The notes under the pieces are model-generated. The model saw only the letters and a list, made by a program, of their open reading frames with translations. It ran no database searches and was not told the DNA's origin. A stretch of 64,000 bases of DNA from Rugalucina vietnamica (lineage: Eukaryota > Mollusca > Bivalvia > Lucinida > Lucinidae). This document shows positions 44,651 to 55,236 of the stretch, piece after piece. A program made the translations under genes and the position numbers. The stretch's first letter is position 1. Every line of letters starts with the position of its first letter. The stretch is taken from assembly GCA_964017185.1 (NCBI GenBank), contig OZ024875.1:63793043-63857042 (forward strand), read 5' to 3'.

Positions 44651-46049
44651 AATAAGTGTTACGTGCTTATTTATCATAATGTGTTGCTGGACTTAAGCTC
44701 TTGATGTATCACTTCCTGATCATTGATTGCTTTTTACATTTAAACAGATGTACTTGTATATCGAGATGCTTTCAAATATGAATTTTCTTTTGTATACCTC
44801 CTACTTTGGTTTAAAAAATTATGTTATTCTGATTGATTGTGCAGTACGTTGCTGTTTTACCGGCTTTAGCCCATTTGTGTTGCTTGAAGCATATTGCGTA
44901 TGCCCTCGGTCGAAAATTGCTTATAATAAATATGAATTATTTAAAATGAATTCTGAAGTTTAAAGGAACATGAAGAAACTAGAGACTAACTTGGCAGGTA
45001 AGCGTTAACCTCATTATAACACTAATCTGGAAGAGTATGAACACAGCAAATCACAAAATATTCAAACTTTTATTTGGTAACAATCTATAATATATTTACA
45101 AACAACTAAAACATCATACGGCTAACACATGTAAACATATTGTGTGATTTGAAATTTTAAGAACCAGGCTTTATGTCCCATATAACCTATCGTTGATTGT
45201 CAAAATCATGCTGTGGTATTCGTCGTTGATACAAAGTAAATTAGAATTAAACGCTCCTGTGCAGACACAGATAAATATTAGATACCCAAAATGCATCGAT
45301 GTTTTGCTTAATGACGGTTTATAAAAGATATTCGACGTTTCTTAGAAAAACTTATTTCGAATAATCTAAACTTTCTTGTGGATGTTGAAAATCGACACAA
45401 CATTGAAAATATATACAAGGTAACATATACAGAGAAGATTTTACCCAAAAGTTCAAAATAATGGACGGATAGTACTGTAGGCAATCGTTTCAAATACAAT
45501 ATTTAACATTCAGTTATACACTGCCAACTTTGGTGAAATAAACTGTTTCATTCTGTGCATACATCATTTCCTTGGCTGTCAGAGATGGAAACATCTTAAT
45601 GAAACAACCTAATGCCATACTTGGTGTTCTAAATGTTGAGCGGAAAGTGAAAGAATTTAAAATAAAAACCGTATAAAACCAAGTAATCGTATCCGCAGTT
45701 TTTCTGTACGTTTACATCCTGTGATGGAGTGATATCCCTTTCGTACAAAATCGTTATTTGACAACAAGGTGTATGCAGCTTTGTCATCAAAACAGCTTTT
45801 AGGGTATCTGAAACCTATAGAATAGTTTCAATGATGTCTTAAAAACGAAGTATAAACTGGAACATTTTGATCATCGCTCTTGACCCGCTGTATGCTTTAA
45901 GACCGTTGATACTTATCTAAAGACAATAAAGTACAAGTAAATAAAATATCACAATTGATGCCCTGATTATGAAATACTTTCCTATTTCGGATTGTATTAA
46001 GCTGTCAAACATGGTTAATATAGTCTTTTTACAACCAAGACTAGTCCAT
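44651..46049. other. Spacer downstream of gene 8, no gene seen
   Basis: AT-rich. The right part should hold the 3' untranslated region of reverse-strand gene 8. Only chance frames. Confidence 0.35.
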
Positions 46050-47709
46050 TCACTTCTGGAATGCCTTGAACACCAGTCCACAAGACTCACAGCACGGGTC
46101 CATACAACACTGCACACACTGGCCCCAGATCCTCTTCACAATACTACAGTTGATCTCCAACATTTTGAGTACAGGTGTTATATACCAGATGTGCCAGAAC
46201 GCGATATAGGCGAACTCGCAGCCCCACTCTGCGGCAATACATATACCGTAGAAAAGGGTGGCGAGCTTGTAGCAGAGGTTCTTCCAGAAGTTGAAGCAGA
46301 AGTAGGAGAGTTTCCAGACACATTCGATACTGTGGATACCACTGGGTTCGGCTAGAACATCTTCGAAGGCAACCTGCAATAGTAATGATATTTGAGCCTG
46401 TGCGTGAGAAAACCAACAATTTGGGTTTCTGACCAGGTCTGACACAAACCGGGCTGTACAAGCACAGAAGATGGCTAGAGGCTTGAAATTTTGGCTATAA
46501 GTAGAAGAGGAATTGTACTATCCGAGTGGCGAAAACAAAGGCGCTGATCAGCTTCGCAGTTACTGCGAAGCTGATCTGCGCCTTTGTTTTCGCATAGGCA
46601 AAAATCCGGTTTTCTCACGATGCGGCTCATTTGGTTTCACAGAGCTCGATTTAAGTTTAAGAAATAGATCAGCTCTAGCAGTGAATTGTTGAGTAATAAT
46701 TCACTGTTTGGAGGTCAGTTGTAAAGAAGATCAAATCACGAGCGCGTAGCGCGAGTGATTTATATTCTTACAACTGACCGACAAACAGTGAATTATTACT
46801 CAACAATTCACGCACTTGAGCTGATCTATTTCGATTCTAACACACAATAAACGGAATAAATGTTGCTGAAACCGTCGATATCGTTCACCTTTCCGCCATT
46901 GCATTGCAGATATCCCGCCAAATATTTGACTGTAATGCTGTTATTTACACACACTTATTACGTTTGTTGTGCGCTAAAACGACGTTTCACCGTCTAACGC
47001 TGCTTTGTGGGATAGCTGACGTCACAAATGCCGCAAAGTAACGTCACGCTTCTTCGCCCAGTGAAATTGTTGCACAATATAACACGTTTTTTACCATTGG
47101 CTATATAGGCGAGGTGTGTTAGAATAGTCGTCAAAAGCAATCAAATGGAAAATACGTTTGTACAAATTAAACTAGAACTTTTATTTTTCTTGAATAAATT
47201 AGACCAAGACGATGCCATTCGAAGTTTCGAACTTTTATTTTTCTTCATGGCAGCTATGTCATCCCGTGGTAGTTGTTTTTATGTACTTCAGTATCACAAG
47301 CCGTCCATTATGGCTAATGTTTTATTATTATTATTGCAATTTTTTCTGTCATAAGACCCATAAGACGAGACAAACCAAGATGGTTGTCTTCAATACTTAA
47401 ATTCAGTAGTCTTGCAGTAAAAGCAGGTACAGGAACTTGTTTATTAGTTTGTAGTACACGGCTGCAATAACATCTGAATAATTAATGGCGTTTTCTTTTG
47501 TTTCCAGTAACAAGCCTTTATTGGAATCTTGGCATGGCTTAATGACATACTTGTTTACAGGTCCAGTGTATTTGGTCACTGCATTACTATAAACGTTCTG
47601 TGTACTACATATACGCATATAACTGACGCACACACTGTTCAAAATATTCAAAAAGAATATAATGATGTATCACAATATAAAGTAACCTAAATTTGATCCC
47701 ATCTCAGTA

Positions 47710-47749
<40 letters not shown>

Positions 47750-50700
47750 TTGTATTTTCCGAAAATCATGAATTTATGGATTTTATCTGAAAAGGTACAT
47801 CTAGGCAATGGTCAGGAAAATGCGCAACTCCAAAAACCGAGGTGAGAAAAACTAAATTGACAATTAGGTACTTATTCAAAGAAAACATATCGTAAGCCGA
47901 GTGGGCAGCTGTTTCCCAATAGGCGGCCACTCAGTTATCCGAACTTAACTAAGAATATGAAAACGTACATAAGGTTCAAACAGGACAAAAATTCGACTCC
48001 AAAATAAAAAACAAATAGAACCACAACATAAGTATCGCCTTGGAACGATCAGTAATATAAAATTTTTGGGGCGCTTAAACCGGTTTTACAGGCGCCTAAC
48101 ATCACCCTCATCTTCTGCAGTGGTTCATACTGTGAGATTTAGTCAGTTGTTCGGTCCTCTTTGTGTATCTCCAACTAGTCAATGAATCATCATGGCAAAC
48201 AAATAAATTCTGATAACCACCATGATGAATAAAAAACGAGGACTCATAGATTCAGTAAGCTGCCCGACGATGGAGATCCCTGCGCGCCAAACAACTTATT
48301 AAAATCAGAACCAAAACAAAAACACAAGTTGAACCCCAGTGGGCCAAGCCACAGAGGAGAAGCCACAATTTCAAGAAAATTCGACTTGAATGGGTAAAAA
48401 GATAATACAAACAGTACCACATTCCAATGTAAGCTATATCTAGATTCGTGTTCAATCTGAAAAGAATAATCAGTTTTTGCAAAGCTTTGATGTTTTCAAA
48501 TATACCATGAGCTGAAGAAGGACGCCTCAGGACATAACCTCACCCTCAGCTTCTGCAGTGGTTTACAACATTTAGTTAGTTGTTCGGTCCGCGTGGTGAA
48601 TCTCGAACTAGTCAATGAATCATCAGGCACAAAAAAGTAAATCATGATAACCACCATGATGAATAAAGCAGAGGACCAATGGTCCTGTTAACGCTCACCT
48701 GAGACCTGAGATATATATCAATAAACTTGTTGGACTAGAATGTTAATATACATGTATATAACCCCAGAACAGGGTCAGAGCAACCTCTGGAGTCAATTTC
48801 TTTTTTAAATCATAAAGATACCGTCCATTTGCCAATTTACTGCAAGTTTTGCCCTTGAAATGACATTGTAACAATTTTCCCCAATCAAATGCGTGGGCAA
48901 CCTAAGTTGACCTCGCCGTAAAATAGGCCAAGGTCATCCTAGGGTCATGATTTAAATAAACTATGATGGGCCCGCGTCCCCGATGCTACATACCAAGTTT
49001 CGTGGAAATCGGCCCACTGGTTCTGGAGAAGAAGATTTTTAAAGGTTTTTGCTATTTAAAGCCATGGCGGCCACCTTGGTCATGAGACCTTGACCATTTA
49101 TATAAACTTTCGTTCCCCCTTCCTAAGGATGCTCCACATGAAGTTTGGCTTTGATTGACCAAGCGGTTTCAGGGGAGAAGATCTTTGAAATTGTCAACGA
49201 CGGACGGACGACGGACGGACGCCGGTGCATGGGCATACTATAAGCTCACCCGTGAGCCTTCGGCTCAGGTGAGCTAAAAACGACGACTCGCAGATTCAGT
49301 AAGCTTCCCGACGAACCCGTATCATAAACGTCTGGCATAAACGGGAGTCAGAGTTGGTAAATTTCACAGCACATTGCGATATATGGAAAAGTGTTAATTG
49401 TGTGCAATAAAGAACAAAGCATAGTAAACCCTCAGAACAGTGTTACATAGAGCAGTTACTGTAAACGGAGTGAAAACGGTAAAGTAAGCAATGATCAGGA
49501 ACCGGTGCAATCAGAACCCAAGCCCTACCCTTAAAACCGAAGCGGGAGAAAAATTAAATTGACAGTCAGGTACTAGTACAAAGATAGCATACTATAAGCT
49601 GAGTGGGCATCTATTTCCCTAAAGGGGGCACTAAGTTAATCATACTTAACTAAATATATGATTATAAATATATGCACAGTTTTGCTTTAGATGTTTTGGT
49701 CCTCCTGGCATTCGGATGTCAAGAAACGTGATGCCAATGTTAGATTAACAACAGTTATGTTATTCTAAAGCCTTAACCCATTTTTGACGAATGGATTTTC
49801 CCATCATTATCATTTCGGTGAATCCACTATCAATTTTAGAGGCATCAGGAGTGATTTTTAATTTATATTCAGTTTTTCAATGAAAATTCTCTAAGCAAAC
49901 AGAATTAGCCCCAGATGGGACGCCGCGTTCTGCGGCGTCACATCTGGGGCTATGATGTTTGCCTATGTCCTACAAAAAGGACACCAGGCTTATATAAGTT
50001 AAGGACTTATGGGTGGTCACTGTATATACATAATTGAAGATTTACCTGTATAAAAAATCATTGTTTATTTTGTCAATAATGCTACATTCTTTAGCATGCT
50101 TTGTCATGGGACTATTGAATATGTTGCAAATACATGGATTTGTGTATACATGATTGTGGAATGAGTGTTCAGCTCAGAGCAAGTGAGTCATTTTTCAGTT
50201 ACTTCCGGGTTGAAATCGTCGGACCCATTTTTCTTAGCTTTTTGAAAAAAAATAAGACAGATTTTTCGATGTAGTCATTGACTTCAATCATATAAGAACC
50301 TGAAACAAAAGGCATGTCATCTTTCAGCAAACAATAAGCGCACACGAGCCGCCCGAAGTTACCCACTTTCAGAATTTTCCAGAAAAATATGTTTACACTA
50401 ACTTTTCCGAGAGAAATACATTTCCATGACCCCAAAATAACCCTTTATTTGTCAGATTATGTATCCTAGACATTTAGGCTTTGCGTAATTTTTATTCAAA
50501 TGCATTCCATTTTCCAGGAAATGGGTCCCACGAAAACCAGTTACATTTCCAATTTTACACCAAGCTATTTAAAATTTTAAAATAATAACTATATTGAGTC
50601 ATTCCTAGAATCAGTGACGTCTATTAGCAATAAATACACATCATCATTTGATTGACGGATTCAAGAAAACAGTAGATTTCTGTTTTACATACCCCACCCA

Positions 50701-50835
50701 CTCATGTCAATATTGATAAATCCTTAATAAACATGCACCCTACTTATTTCAGGAACTGTGTTAAAATACATTTATACTTACTGTTAAATGACAATTTATA
50801 TTGTTTGGATCCCTGTTTATTGTGTCTAAATCCAT
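46050..50835 (-). CDS. CAV: Caveolin-family protein, gene 8
   Basis: Exon 2 is 46050..46373 (107 codons plus TGA): VAFEDVLAEPSGIHSIEC, scaffolding-like CVWKLSYFCFNFWKNLCYK, hairpin around CIAAEWGCEFAYIAFWHIWYI, tail CCMDPCCESCGLVFKAFQK. The nearest first exon is 50782..50835 (18 codons, MDLDTINRDPNNINCHLT, donor GTAAGT), giving 125 residues and a 4.4-kb intron. A second candidate first exon lies at 53922..54002. The signature reads AEPSG where all others have AEPEG or GEPEG. It has 12 cysteines in exon 2. A MITE ends 19 bp before the 3' splice site and a foldback element follows, so the intron is heavily invaded. It groups with genes 9 and 10 (PCC-x2-CG tail). Confidence 0.88.
46393..46629 (+). 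mobile_element. TGAGCC-type MITE, copy 7
   Basis: Ends TGAGCCTGTGCGTGAGAAAA and CTCACGATGCGGCTCA, flanked by TT on both sides, central palindrome GCTTCGCAGTTACTGCGAAG. It lies in the gene 8 intron, 19 bp from the exon 2 acceptor. Confidence 0.88.
46671..47125 (+). mobile_element. Hairpin-plus-TIR foldback element, copy A
   Basis: The hairpin at 46671..46832 has arms starting GAAATAGATCAGCTC and containing GTGAATTGTTGAGTAATAAT, closed by GAGCGCGTAGCGCGAG. It is followed directly by a segment of 292 bp bounded by the 12-bp inverted repeat ATTCTAACACAC (46834..46845) and GTGTGTTAGAAT (47114..47125). Copy B at 57070..57523 is the same element in reverse. Both lie in caveolin introns. Confidence 0.85.
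47710..47748. repeat. Poly-T tract
   Basis: Uninterrupted run of about 39 T shortly before an R1 copy. Confidence 0.95.
47788..48365 (+). repeat. R1 dispersed repeat, copy 10
   Basis: Long forward copy from AAAAGGTACATCTAGGCAAT to TTGAACCCCAGTGGGCCAAG. A further 3' piece lies at 48535..48672 (ACCTCACCCTCAGCTTCTGC to AACCACCATGATGAATAAA). Both lie in the gene 8 intron. Confidence 0.8.
48688..49276. mobile_element. Inverted-repeat element ending in CTCAGGTGAGC
   Basis: Left end TTAACGCTCACCTGAG and right end CCTTCGGCTCAGGTGAGCTAA are inverted. It contains GACGGACGGACGACGGACGG and ATGGCGGCCACCTTGG. Non-coding, about 590 bp. Relatives of parts of it are at 35005..35150, 61308..61730 and 62565..62835. 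Confidence 0.7.
49478..49660 (+). repeat. R1 dispersed repeat, copy 11 (diverged)
   Basis: AAGTAAGCAATGATCAGGAA, then CCGAAGCGGGAGAAAA and AAGCTGAGTGGGCATC; more diverged than the other copies. Confidence 0.65.
49777..49998 (-). mobile_element. TTAA-flanked MITE with TAGCCCCAGATG palindrome, copy 3
   Basis: A 222-bp reverse-strand copy with perfect TTAA at 49773..49776 and 49999..50002. Palindrome arms TAGCCCCAGATGGGACGCCG and CGGCGTCACATCTGGGGCTA are intact. It lies in the gene 8 intron. Confidence 0.88.
50003..50781. other. Gene 8 intron next to exon 1, nothing recognised
   Basis: AT-rich, with no repeat family of this window and no exon-like sequence apart from the flanking exon 1. Confidence 0.35.
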
Positions 50836-51060
50836 GATGAACTCTCTGCTTTATTCTGAATTGTGTACAACGTTTACTATAACTTTTTCCTTATAGTTTC
50901 TATCAATTAGTCCAAAGGTAGCAGCGTCTTTGCGAATGTTTTTGTTTCTTTGTGGATGCTACGTGACAAACGGACTGTCCAAGTTCAGTTGCCCAGCTTC
51001 AGGATGCTCCATTGTTTACAGAAAGCTGTTGGTTACTACGCTACCATTGTCTCCGATAGT

Positions 51061-51296
51061 TGAGCCTGTGCGTGAGAAAACCAACACTTTTCGTTCCGGC
51101 CAGGTCCGACACAAACCGGGCAGCACAGTCAGCGAAGCGGACTAGAAGCTTGAAACTTTGGATATAAGTAGATGAGGAATTGTACTACCCGTGTAGCGAA
51201 AACAAAGGCGCAGATCAGCTTCGCAGTAACTGCGAAGCTGATCTGCGCCTTTGTTTTCGCATAGGCAATGATCCGGTTTTGTTATGACGGGACTCA
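51061..51296 (+). mobile_element. TGAGCC-type MITE, copy 8
   Basis: Ends TGAGCCTGTGCGTGAGAAAA and TTATGACGGGACTCA, flanked by GT on both sides. Central palindrome GCTTCGCAGTAACTGCGAAG. It lies about 225 bp upstream of gene 8 exon 1. Confidence 0.87.
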
Positions 51297-51879
51297 GTTA
51301 ATAATGCATGACGAACAAGATCTTCTGGGACATTTCCTGGTAACGGAGTGTTCATAACAATCACCTGAGAACTTACACGCGTAATTAATTTCTGAGGTGT
51401 CAGGTATTGGAGATTCATGGAAATGGCAATAGCCCGGGGGGGGCACTCCCTGGTAAGCAGTGTACCGATGCGTGATCAAAAAAACGATGAGAAAGGGTAC
51501 TTTTTTTTCAAGAAGGGCAGTGCGCAGCGCTGACATCATTTAGGGTAGGCAAAATGTCGTTTTTGTGGAAAAAGGGTATGTTTTTTTACAATTCTGCTAA
51601 AACGCTGTGAAAAGGGGTGGACCGAGGCGTCCTTGGCCGATATGTTTTGGGCCGAAATGACTAAAATGTCTAAAACCTAAGGGATAAGATATGATTTTCC
51701 CTTTCTGTTCAACAATGTGTGTTGCTTCAATAGAAATTATTGTTTCTGCTAATTGAGTAGTTCATACAAATAAAAATGGTTTGTATTAAATCTTGTCTTT
51801 TGTACCCTGCTCTCCATAATGCTTGCTATATGTAAGTGCTTGGTATTTATCTACTATATCAAGATTTATTTCAAGTATG

Positions 51880-52045
51880 TATAGAAGCCTAGTGGTGTAG
51901 TGGGAAAGCTGCTTGCCTTGTAAACCAGGGTTCAATTCCAGGCTTCTCCAGTTTTTCGTACAAGACTTAAACTAATTTCCTATCGCCATATTACCTTAGC
52001 TGTTTAGTGGGACAAAACACAAAATTAACCAACCAACCATTGTTT
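51880..52045 (+). mobile_element. tRNA-like SINE nested in the 1.3-kb transposon
   Basis: Head GAAGCCTAGTGGTGTAGTGG pairs with AGGCTTC as an acceptor stem; B-box-like GGGTTCAATTCC; TGT is a possible anticodon but the anticodon stem is poor. The body ends GGGACAAAACACAAAATTAA and ACCAACCAACCA, a repetitive tail typical of some SINEs. Confidence 0.65.
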
Positions 52046-52117
52046 CATATATATTTGTGTCAATTTTCTGTGTACATTTGAACAAATTCAGATGCTGAGG
52101 GCAAAGCTTGAAAGCCC

Positions 52118-52200
52118 TGAAACAATTTAAACCCCCAATACTTTATTACTGACAGTTCCAAGGCGATACTTCCTCTGTGGTTAGTCTGTTTCTCGTTTCA
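52118..52200 (-). repeat. R1 scrap, copy 12
   Basis: ACAATTTAAACCCCCAATAC followed by GTTCCAAGGCGATACTTC, a short reverse-strand piece inside the 1.3-kb transposon. Confidence 0.6.
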
Positions 52201-52889
52201 GTGATGACAATTTCTTTTGTATGTGCATTTTAAGGTTTACCATCTTTTCTTATTGTACCTGTATGTTGCCTATTTGTAACTTTAGCTATTTCATGTGTTG
52301 ATTGCATGACCAAATGTTTGTTTATGATCATATCAGTTCCACATTTTGAAGCATTTTAACCCAACAGAGCCAAAGTCTCAAAGGTGATCTTATAGGATAG
52401 GCAGGTACCTGGCATCCATCTTCCGTTACTGTAGTCTGTCTATATTTTAAAATTACTTCTCTGAAGCCATCAGGCAGATTGTTTGCATATTACACATATA
52501 GCATCTTCACGTGGTTATAAAAGAATTATTGCATTCCAGTGTTTTAGTTGACTACAGTGGAAAGGGGTACTTTTTGACGGGACACAGTGGAAAGGGTCAC
52601 ATTTTAAAGCAAACACAGTGAAAAGGGGGGTCAAATTTTAAATGTCGATCACACTGTTTAGGGTATGTTCAACAATCCTTTGATCACGCATCGGTACACT
52701 GCTTACCAGGGAGTGCCCTCCCCGGGGGCAATAGATTTGTATTCTGGCCGACAGAAAATAGCCGGCATGCAACTGAAGCTTATATCATGTCTTCTTGTAT
52801 AGATGCATTCAGGCCTTAATCCTTGTTTGCTTGCCAAGCGTCAAGCTCCCTGCTGTAAATATATCTAAATTCAATGTTGGATTTCAAAT

Positions 52890-53105
52890 TAGGTACAAGT
52901 AGGCCATGATCAGGAAATGATGCATTCAGAAAGAAATTCCCATTCCATAAACCGAGGGGTGGGCCACTTAGGTACTTATACCAAGAAAACATATAGTAAG
53001 CCGAGTGAGCAGCTATTCCTCAATAGGCGGCCACTCAGTTACCTGAACTAAAATATGAAAACGTACATAAGGCTCAAACAGCACAAAAATTCGACTCCAA
53101 AACAG
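52890..53105 (+). repeat. R1 dispersed repeat, copy 13
   Basis: Forward part from AGGTACAAGTAGGCCATGAT to ACAAAAATTCGACTCCAAAA. Confidence 0.78.
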
Positions 53106-53339
53106 AAACCTGCTTTGGAGGAAGACCTACTGGGAAACCTGAATTTTACTCTCTTGGTGTAAAATTTAGTCACAAATAAATTATGCGAAGTTCTGTCTTT
53201 TGTTAAGAGTTTCAAGCTTACTTTCCAAATGTACACAAAATGCGACTGGTATATGGAAGAAACACGGCCACAGTTTCTTTTGCTTGTATTTAGATAGCCA
53301 AGCTGATGTAACTACTTGCCGAAATTTTCTTTTGCGTCA

Positions 53340-53500
53340 GTTAGATATATTGTGGTTCTCTTCCAGTGCTGGCTTTCGCTGTAAAGGGTCACTGTTGAGG
53401 GTTCATTACAAAAGATGTACAAAATGGCCCACCTTCATCCGTTGGATGTTTTTACTGCTTCAAAGTGATCGAACCATTATATTTTATTTCTTAATTTGGT
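53340..53500 (-). repeat. Decayed relative of the repeat at 1141..1720
   Basis: CTGGCTTTCG, GTTGGATGTTTTTACTGCTT and AAAGTGATCGAACC match the reverse-strand order of the copy at 24596..24862. A 120-codon frame that overlaps it (53200..53562) is therefore rejected as a gene. Confidence 0.5.
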
Positions 53501-53604
53501 GTCTATCCCTATGGTATTTTCATCGTATATGTGTCTTATGCTATTATATTCTTGGTAGCTAAAGTGTCATTTAATGTTCAACGTTCTCTTGTTGATTCTC
53601 AACT

Positions 53605-53790
53605 TGTTTTGGAGTTGAACATTGTCTTTGGTTGTACTGGGAATTAGCTACTCACTCGGCTTACGATGTTCTCTTAGTATAGGTACCTAATTGTCAATTT
53701 AGTTTTTCCCACCTCGGTTTTTGGAGTGGGAATTTCTTTCTGATTGCGCCTTTTCCTGATCATTGCCTACTTTTACTTTCTTTTTCACCA
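53605..53790 (-). repeat. R1 dispersed repeat, copy 14
   Basis: Reverse-strand piece with GCTACTCACTCGGCTTACGA, TTTCCCACCTCGG and CATTGCCTACTTTTAC. Confidence 0.78.
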
Positions 53791-53802
53791 TTACTTAAAG
53801 TT

Positions 53803-53803
<1 letters not shown>

Positions 53804-53861
<58 letters not shown>
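53804..53861. repeat. (ATC)n microsatellite
   Basis: About 19 trinucleotide units, 60 bp downstream of the alternative caveolin exon at 53922..54002. Confidence 0.98.
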
Positions 53862-53921
53862 TTCATAACTAGGCATTCAAGTCTTATGCACAATGACTGC
53901 TGTATTTTCTTGTAAACTTAC

Positions 53922-54002
53922 CGTTAAATGATCGTTTATATTATTAGGATCCCTGTTGACCATATCAAGCTCCCCACCCCCATCAAGGTGTTGCTGTGAC
54001 AT
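53922..54002 (-). other. CAV: Second caveolin-type first exon upstream of gene 8
   Basis: 27 codons, MSQQHLDGGGELDMVNRDPN followed by NINDHLT, then donor GTAAGT in phase 0. It is a full caveolin exon 1 with no exon 2 of its own before gene 8: I found no FEDVLAEP-type exon between 46374 and 53921. It could splice to gene 8 exon 2 (giving 134 residues) as an alternative first exon, or be the remnant of a copy that lost exon 2. A TTTAAAAG sequence on the reverse strand about 110 bp upstream could be a TATA-like box. Its NRDPNNINDHL is closest to gene 9 exon 1. Confidence 0.75.
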
Positions 54003-54837
54003 GTTTTTGTTTTCTTTTATTCACAAATGAATCTGAAATCTAATGGTTCAATAAAATATCGTTAATTCCAAACTACCGACTACGGATGTGTGAATTGGAT
54101 GCTCAACTTTTAAACCATACCACAAGGAGCACCGTCGCCGCTTTTCAACAAGGTCGGACGCAGCATATACTGTACAATCCAAAGGGATCGCTTTTACATT
54201 GAAATGTCAGAATAAGAGACAAAATTCTACCTGTGATGGGATGTTTGTGACAAATGTGCTGAAAAGACTGCGTAATATTCTAGTTAATTATGGTGTGTCT
54301 TTCGCAAACAGTAAAAGCAGGTTTTAACGCCGAGGATGTTTTTGTTTATTGTTGTCAAAGTGATTCTGAGAAGAGAAAAATCTCGGGAAAATATGTCATG
54401 GCTCAGTAAACAAATTAATATTAGGGACCGACAAAGTTATTTTTCATTTCATCTGACTCTCAAGATCACCACCAATCTGTTCTCTATGATGTCTAAAATC
54501 GTCAAAGGCAAGAACAGGTAATCAATCACGGGGGCATGTGTTTTTCCAGCAAGAAGATAAGCAGTTTCTTTCTCCCAAGCATGGATCCAAATGAATAATT
54601 AACGGAGATTCAAGATATGCAAAGTGCGTGAATGGTGTTACAATAATTAATGATCAGCTCGCTTGACCAAGGACGTCTAATGATGATATAGGACATCTCT
54701 TGAAGATCGATTTTGATAGAATATCGATGGTCGATATATCATATGCAAGGCTTGCTTCGAACATATATAGTAAAATAATTACCACGGTTTCCTATTCAAG
54801 AAAAAAACTGATGTGGTAAAATGCAAGTTTGGGAAAA
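54003..54837. other. Spacer, no gene seen
   Basis: Possible promoter of the exon at 53922..54002. A 61-codon frame at 54336..54521 lacks any domain. Confidence 0.35.
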
Positions 54838-54985
54838 TAAATGCTCATTCGGCTTACGATATATTTTCATGGTATAAGTACCTGAGAGTTAATTTAGATT
54901 TTTCCCACCTCGGTTTTTGGAGTGGGAATCTCTTCCTGATTGCGCCTTTTCCTGGTCATTGCCTACTTTTTACCTTTTTAAGTGC
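54838..54985 (-). repeat. R1 dispersed repeat, copy 15 (short)
   Basis: GCTCATTCGGCTTACGATAT, TTTTCCCACCTCGG and GGTCATTGCCTACTTT on the forward strand. Confidence 0.75.
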
Positions 54986-55076
54986 GGAAAATATTAACAG
55001 TTCTAAATGGAAAAAATGTGGACAATTCAACAAGACTGCGGCAACGTAAAACGCAACTTAATATTTGTTTTTGTGC

Positions 55077-55078
<2 letters not shown>

Positions 55079-55107
<29 letters not shown>
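55079..55107. repeat. Poly-T tract
   Basis: Run of about 29 T. Confidence 0.95.
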
Positions 55108-55111
<4 letters not shown>

Positions 55112-55236
55112 ATACATGTACCTTAAATAGCTTACACACTCAAATACACAAAGTTTTTACATTGTAAATGTAATACGGTGCTGCACAGATTGTGGTGTAG
55201 GTGTAAGTAATGTCTCATGGATTTGCACTTTTTACA

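Larger units (their letters stand above)
51433..52726. mobile_element. 1.3-kb DNA transposon with 48-bp TIRs and 8-bp target duplication
   Basis: The left end CCCGGGGGGGGCACTCCCTG and the inverted right end CCCGGGGAGGGCACTCCCTG continue as 48-bp terminal inverted repeats with one mismatch (to GCGTGATCAAA). GGCAATAG is present on both sides (51425..51432 and 52727..52734), an 8-bp target duplication as in hAT-like and some other superfamilies. No transposase frame, so it is non-autonomous. A tRNA-derived SINE and an R1 scrap lie inside. Confidence 0.9.

Noticed and set aside
45969..46355. A 128-codon forward frame antisense to caveolin gene 8 exon 2
   Set aside because: It is the complement of a cysteine-rich exon; TGC/TGT codons give few stops on the other strand. 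The same shadow appears opposite genes 2, 6 and 9.
51883..51955. A working tRNA-Thr(TGT)
   Set aside because: Acceptor ends pair, but the anticodon stem and variable region are poor and a SINE-like body with a CCAA-type tail follows; called as a SINE.
53200..53562. A 120-codon forward frame
   Set aside because: It overlaps a decayed dispersed repeat on the reverse strand and shows no protein family pattern.
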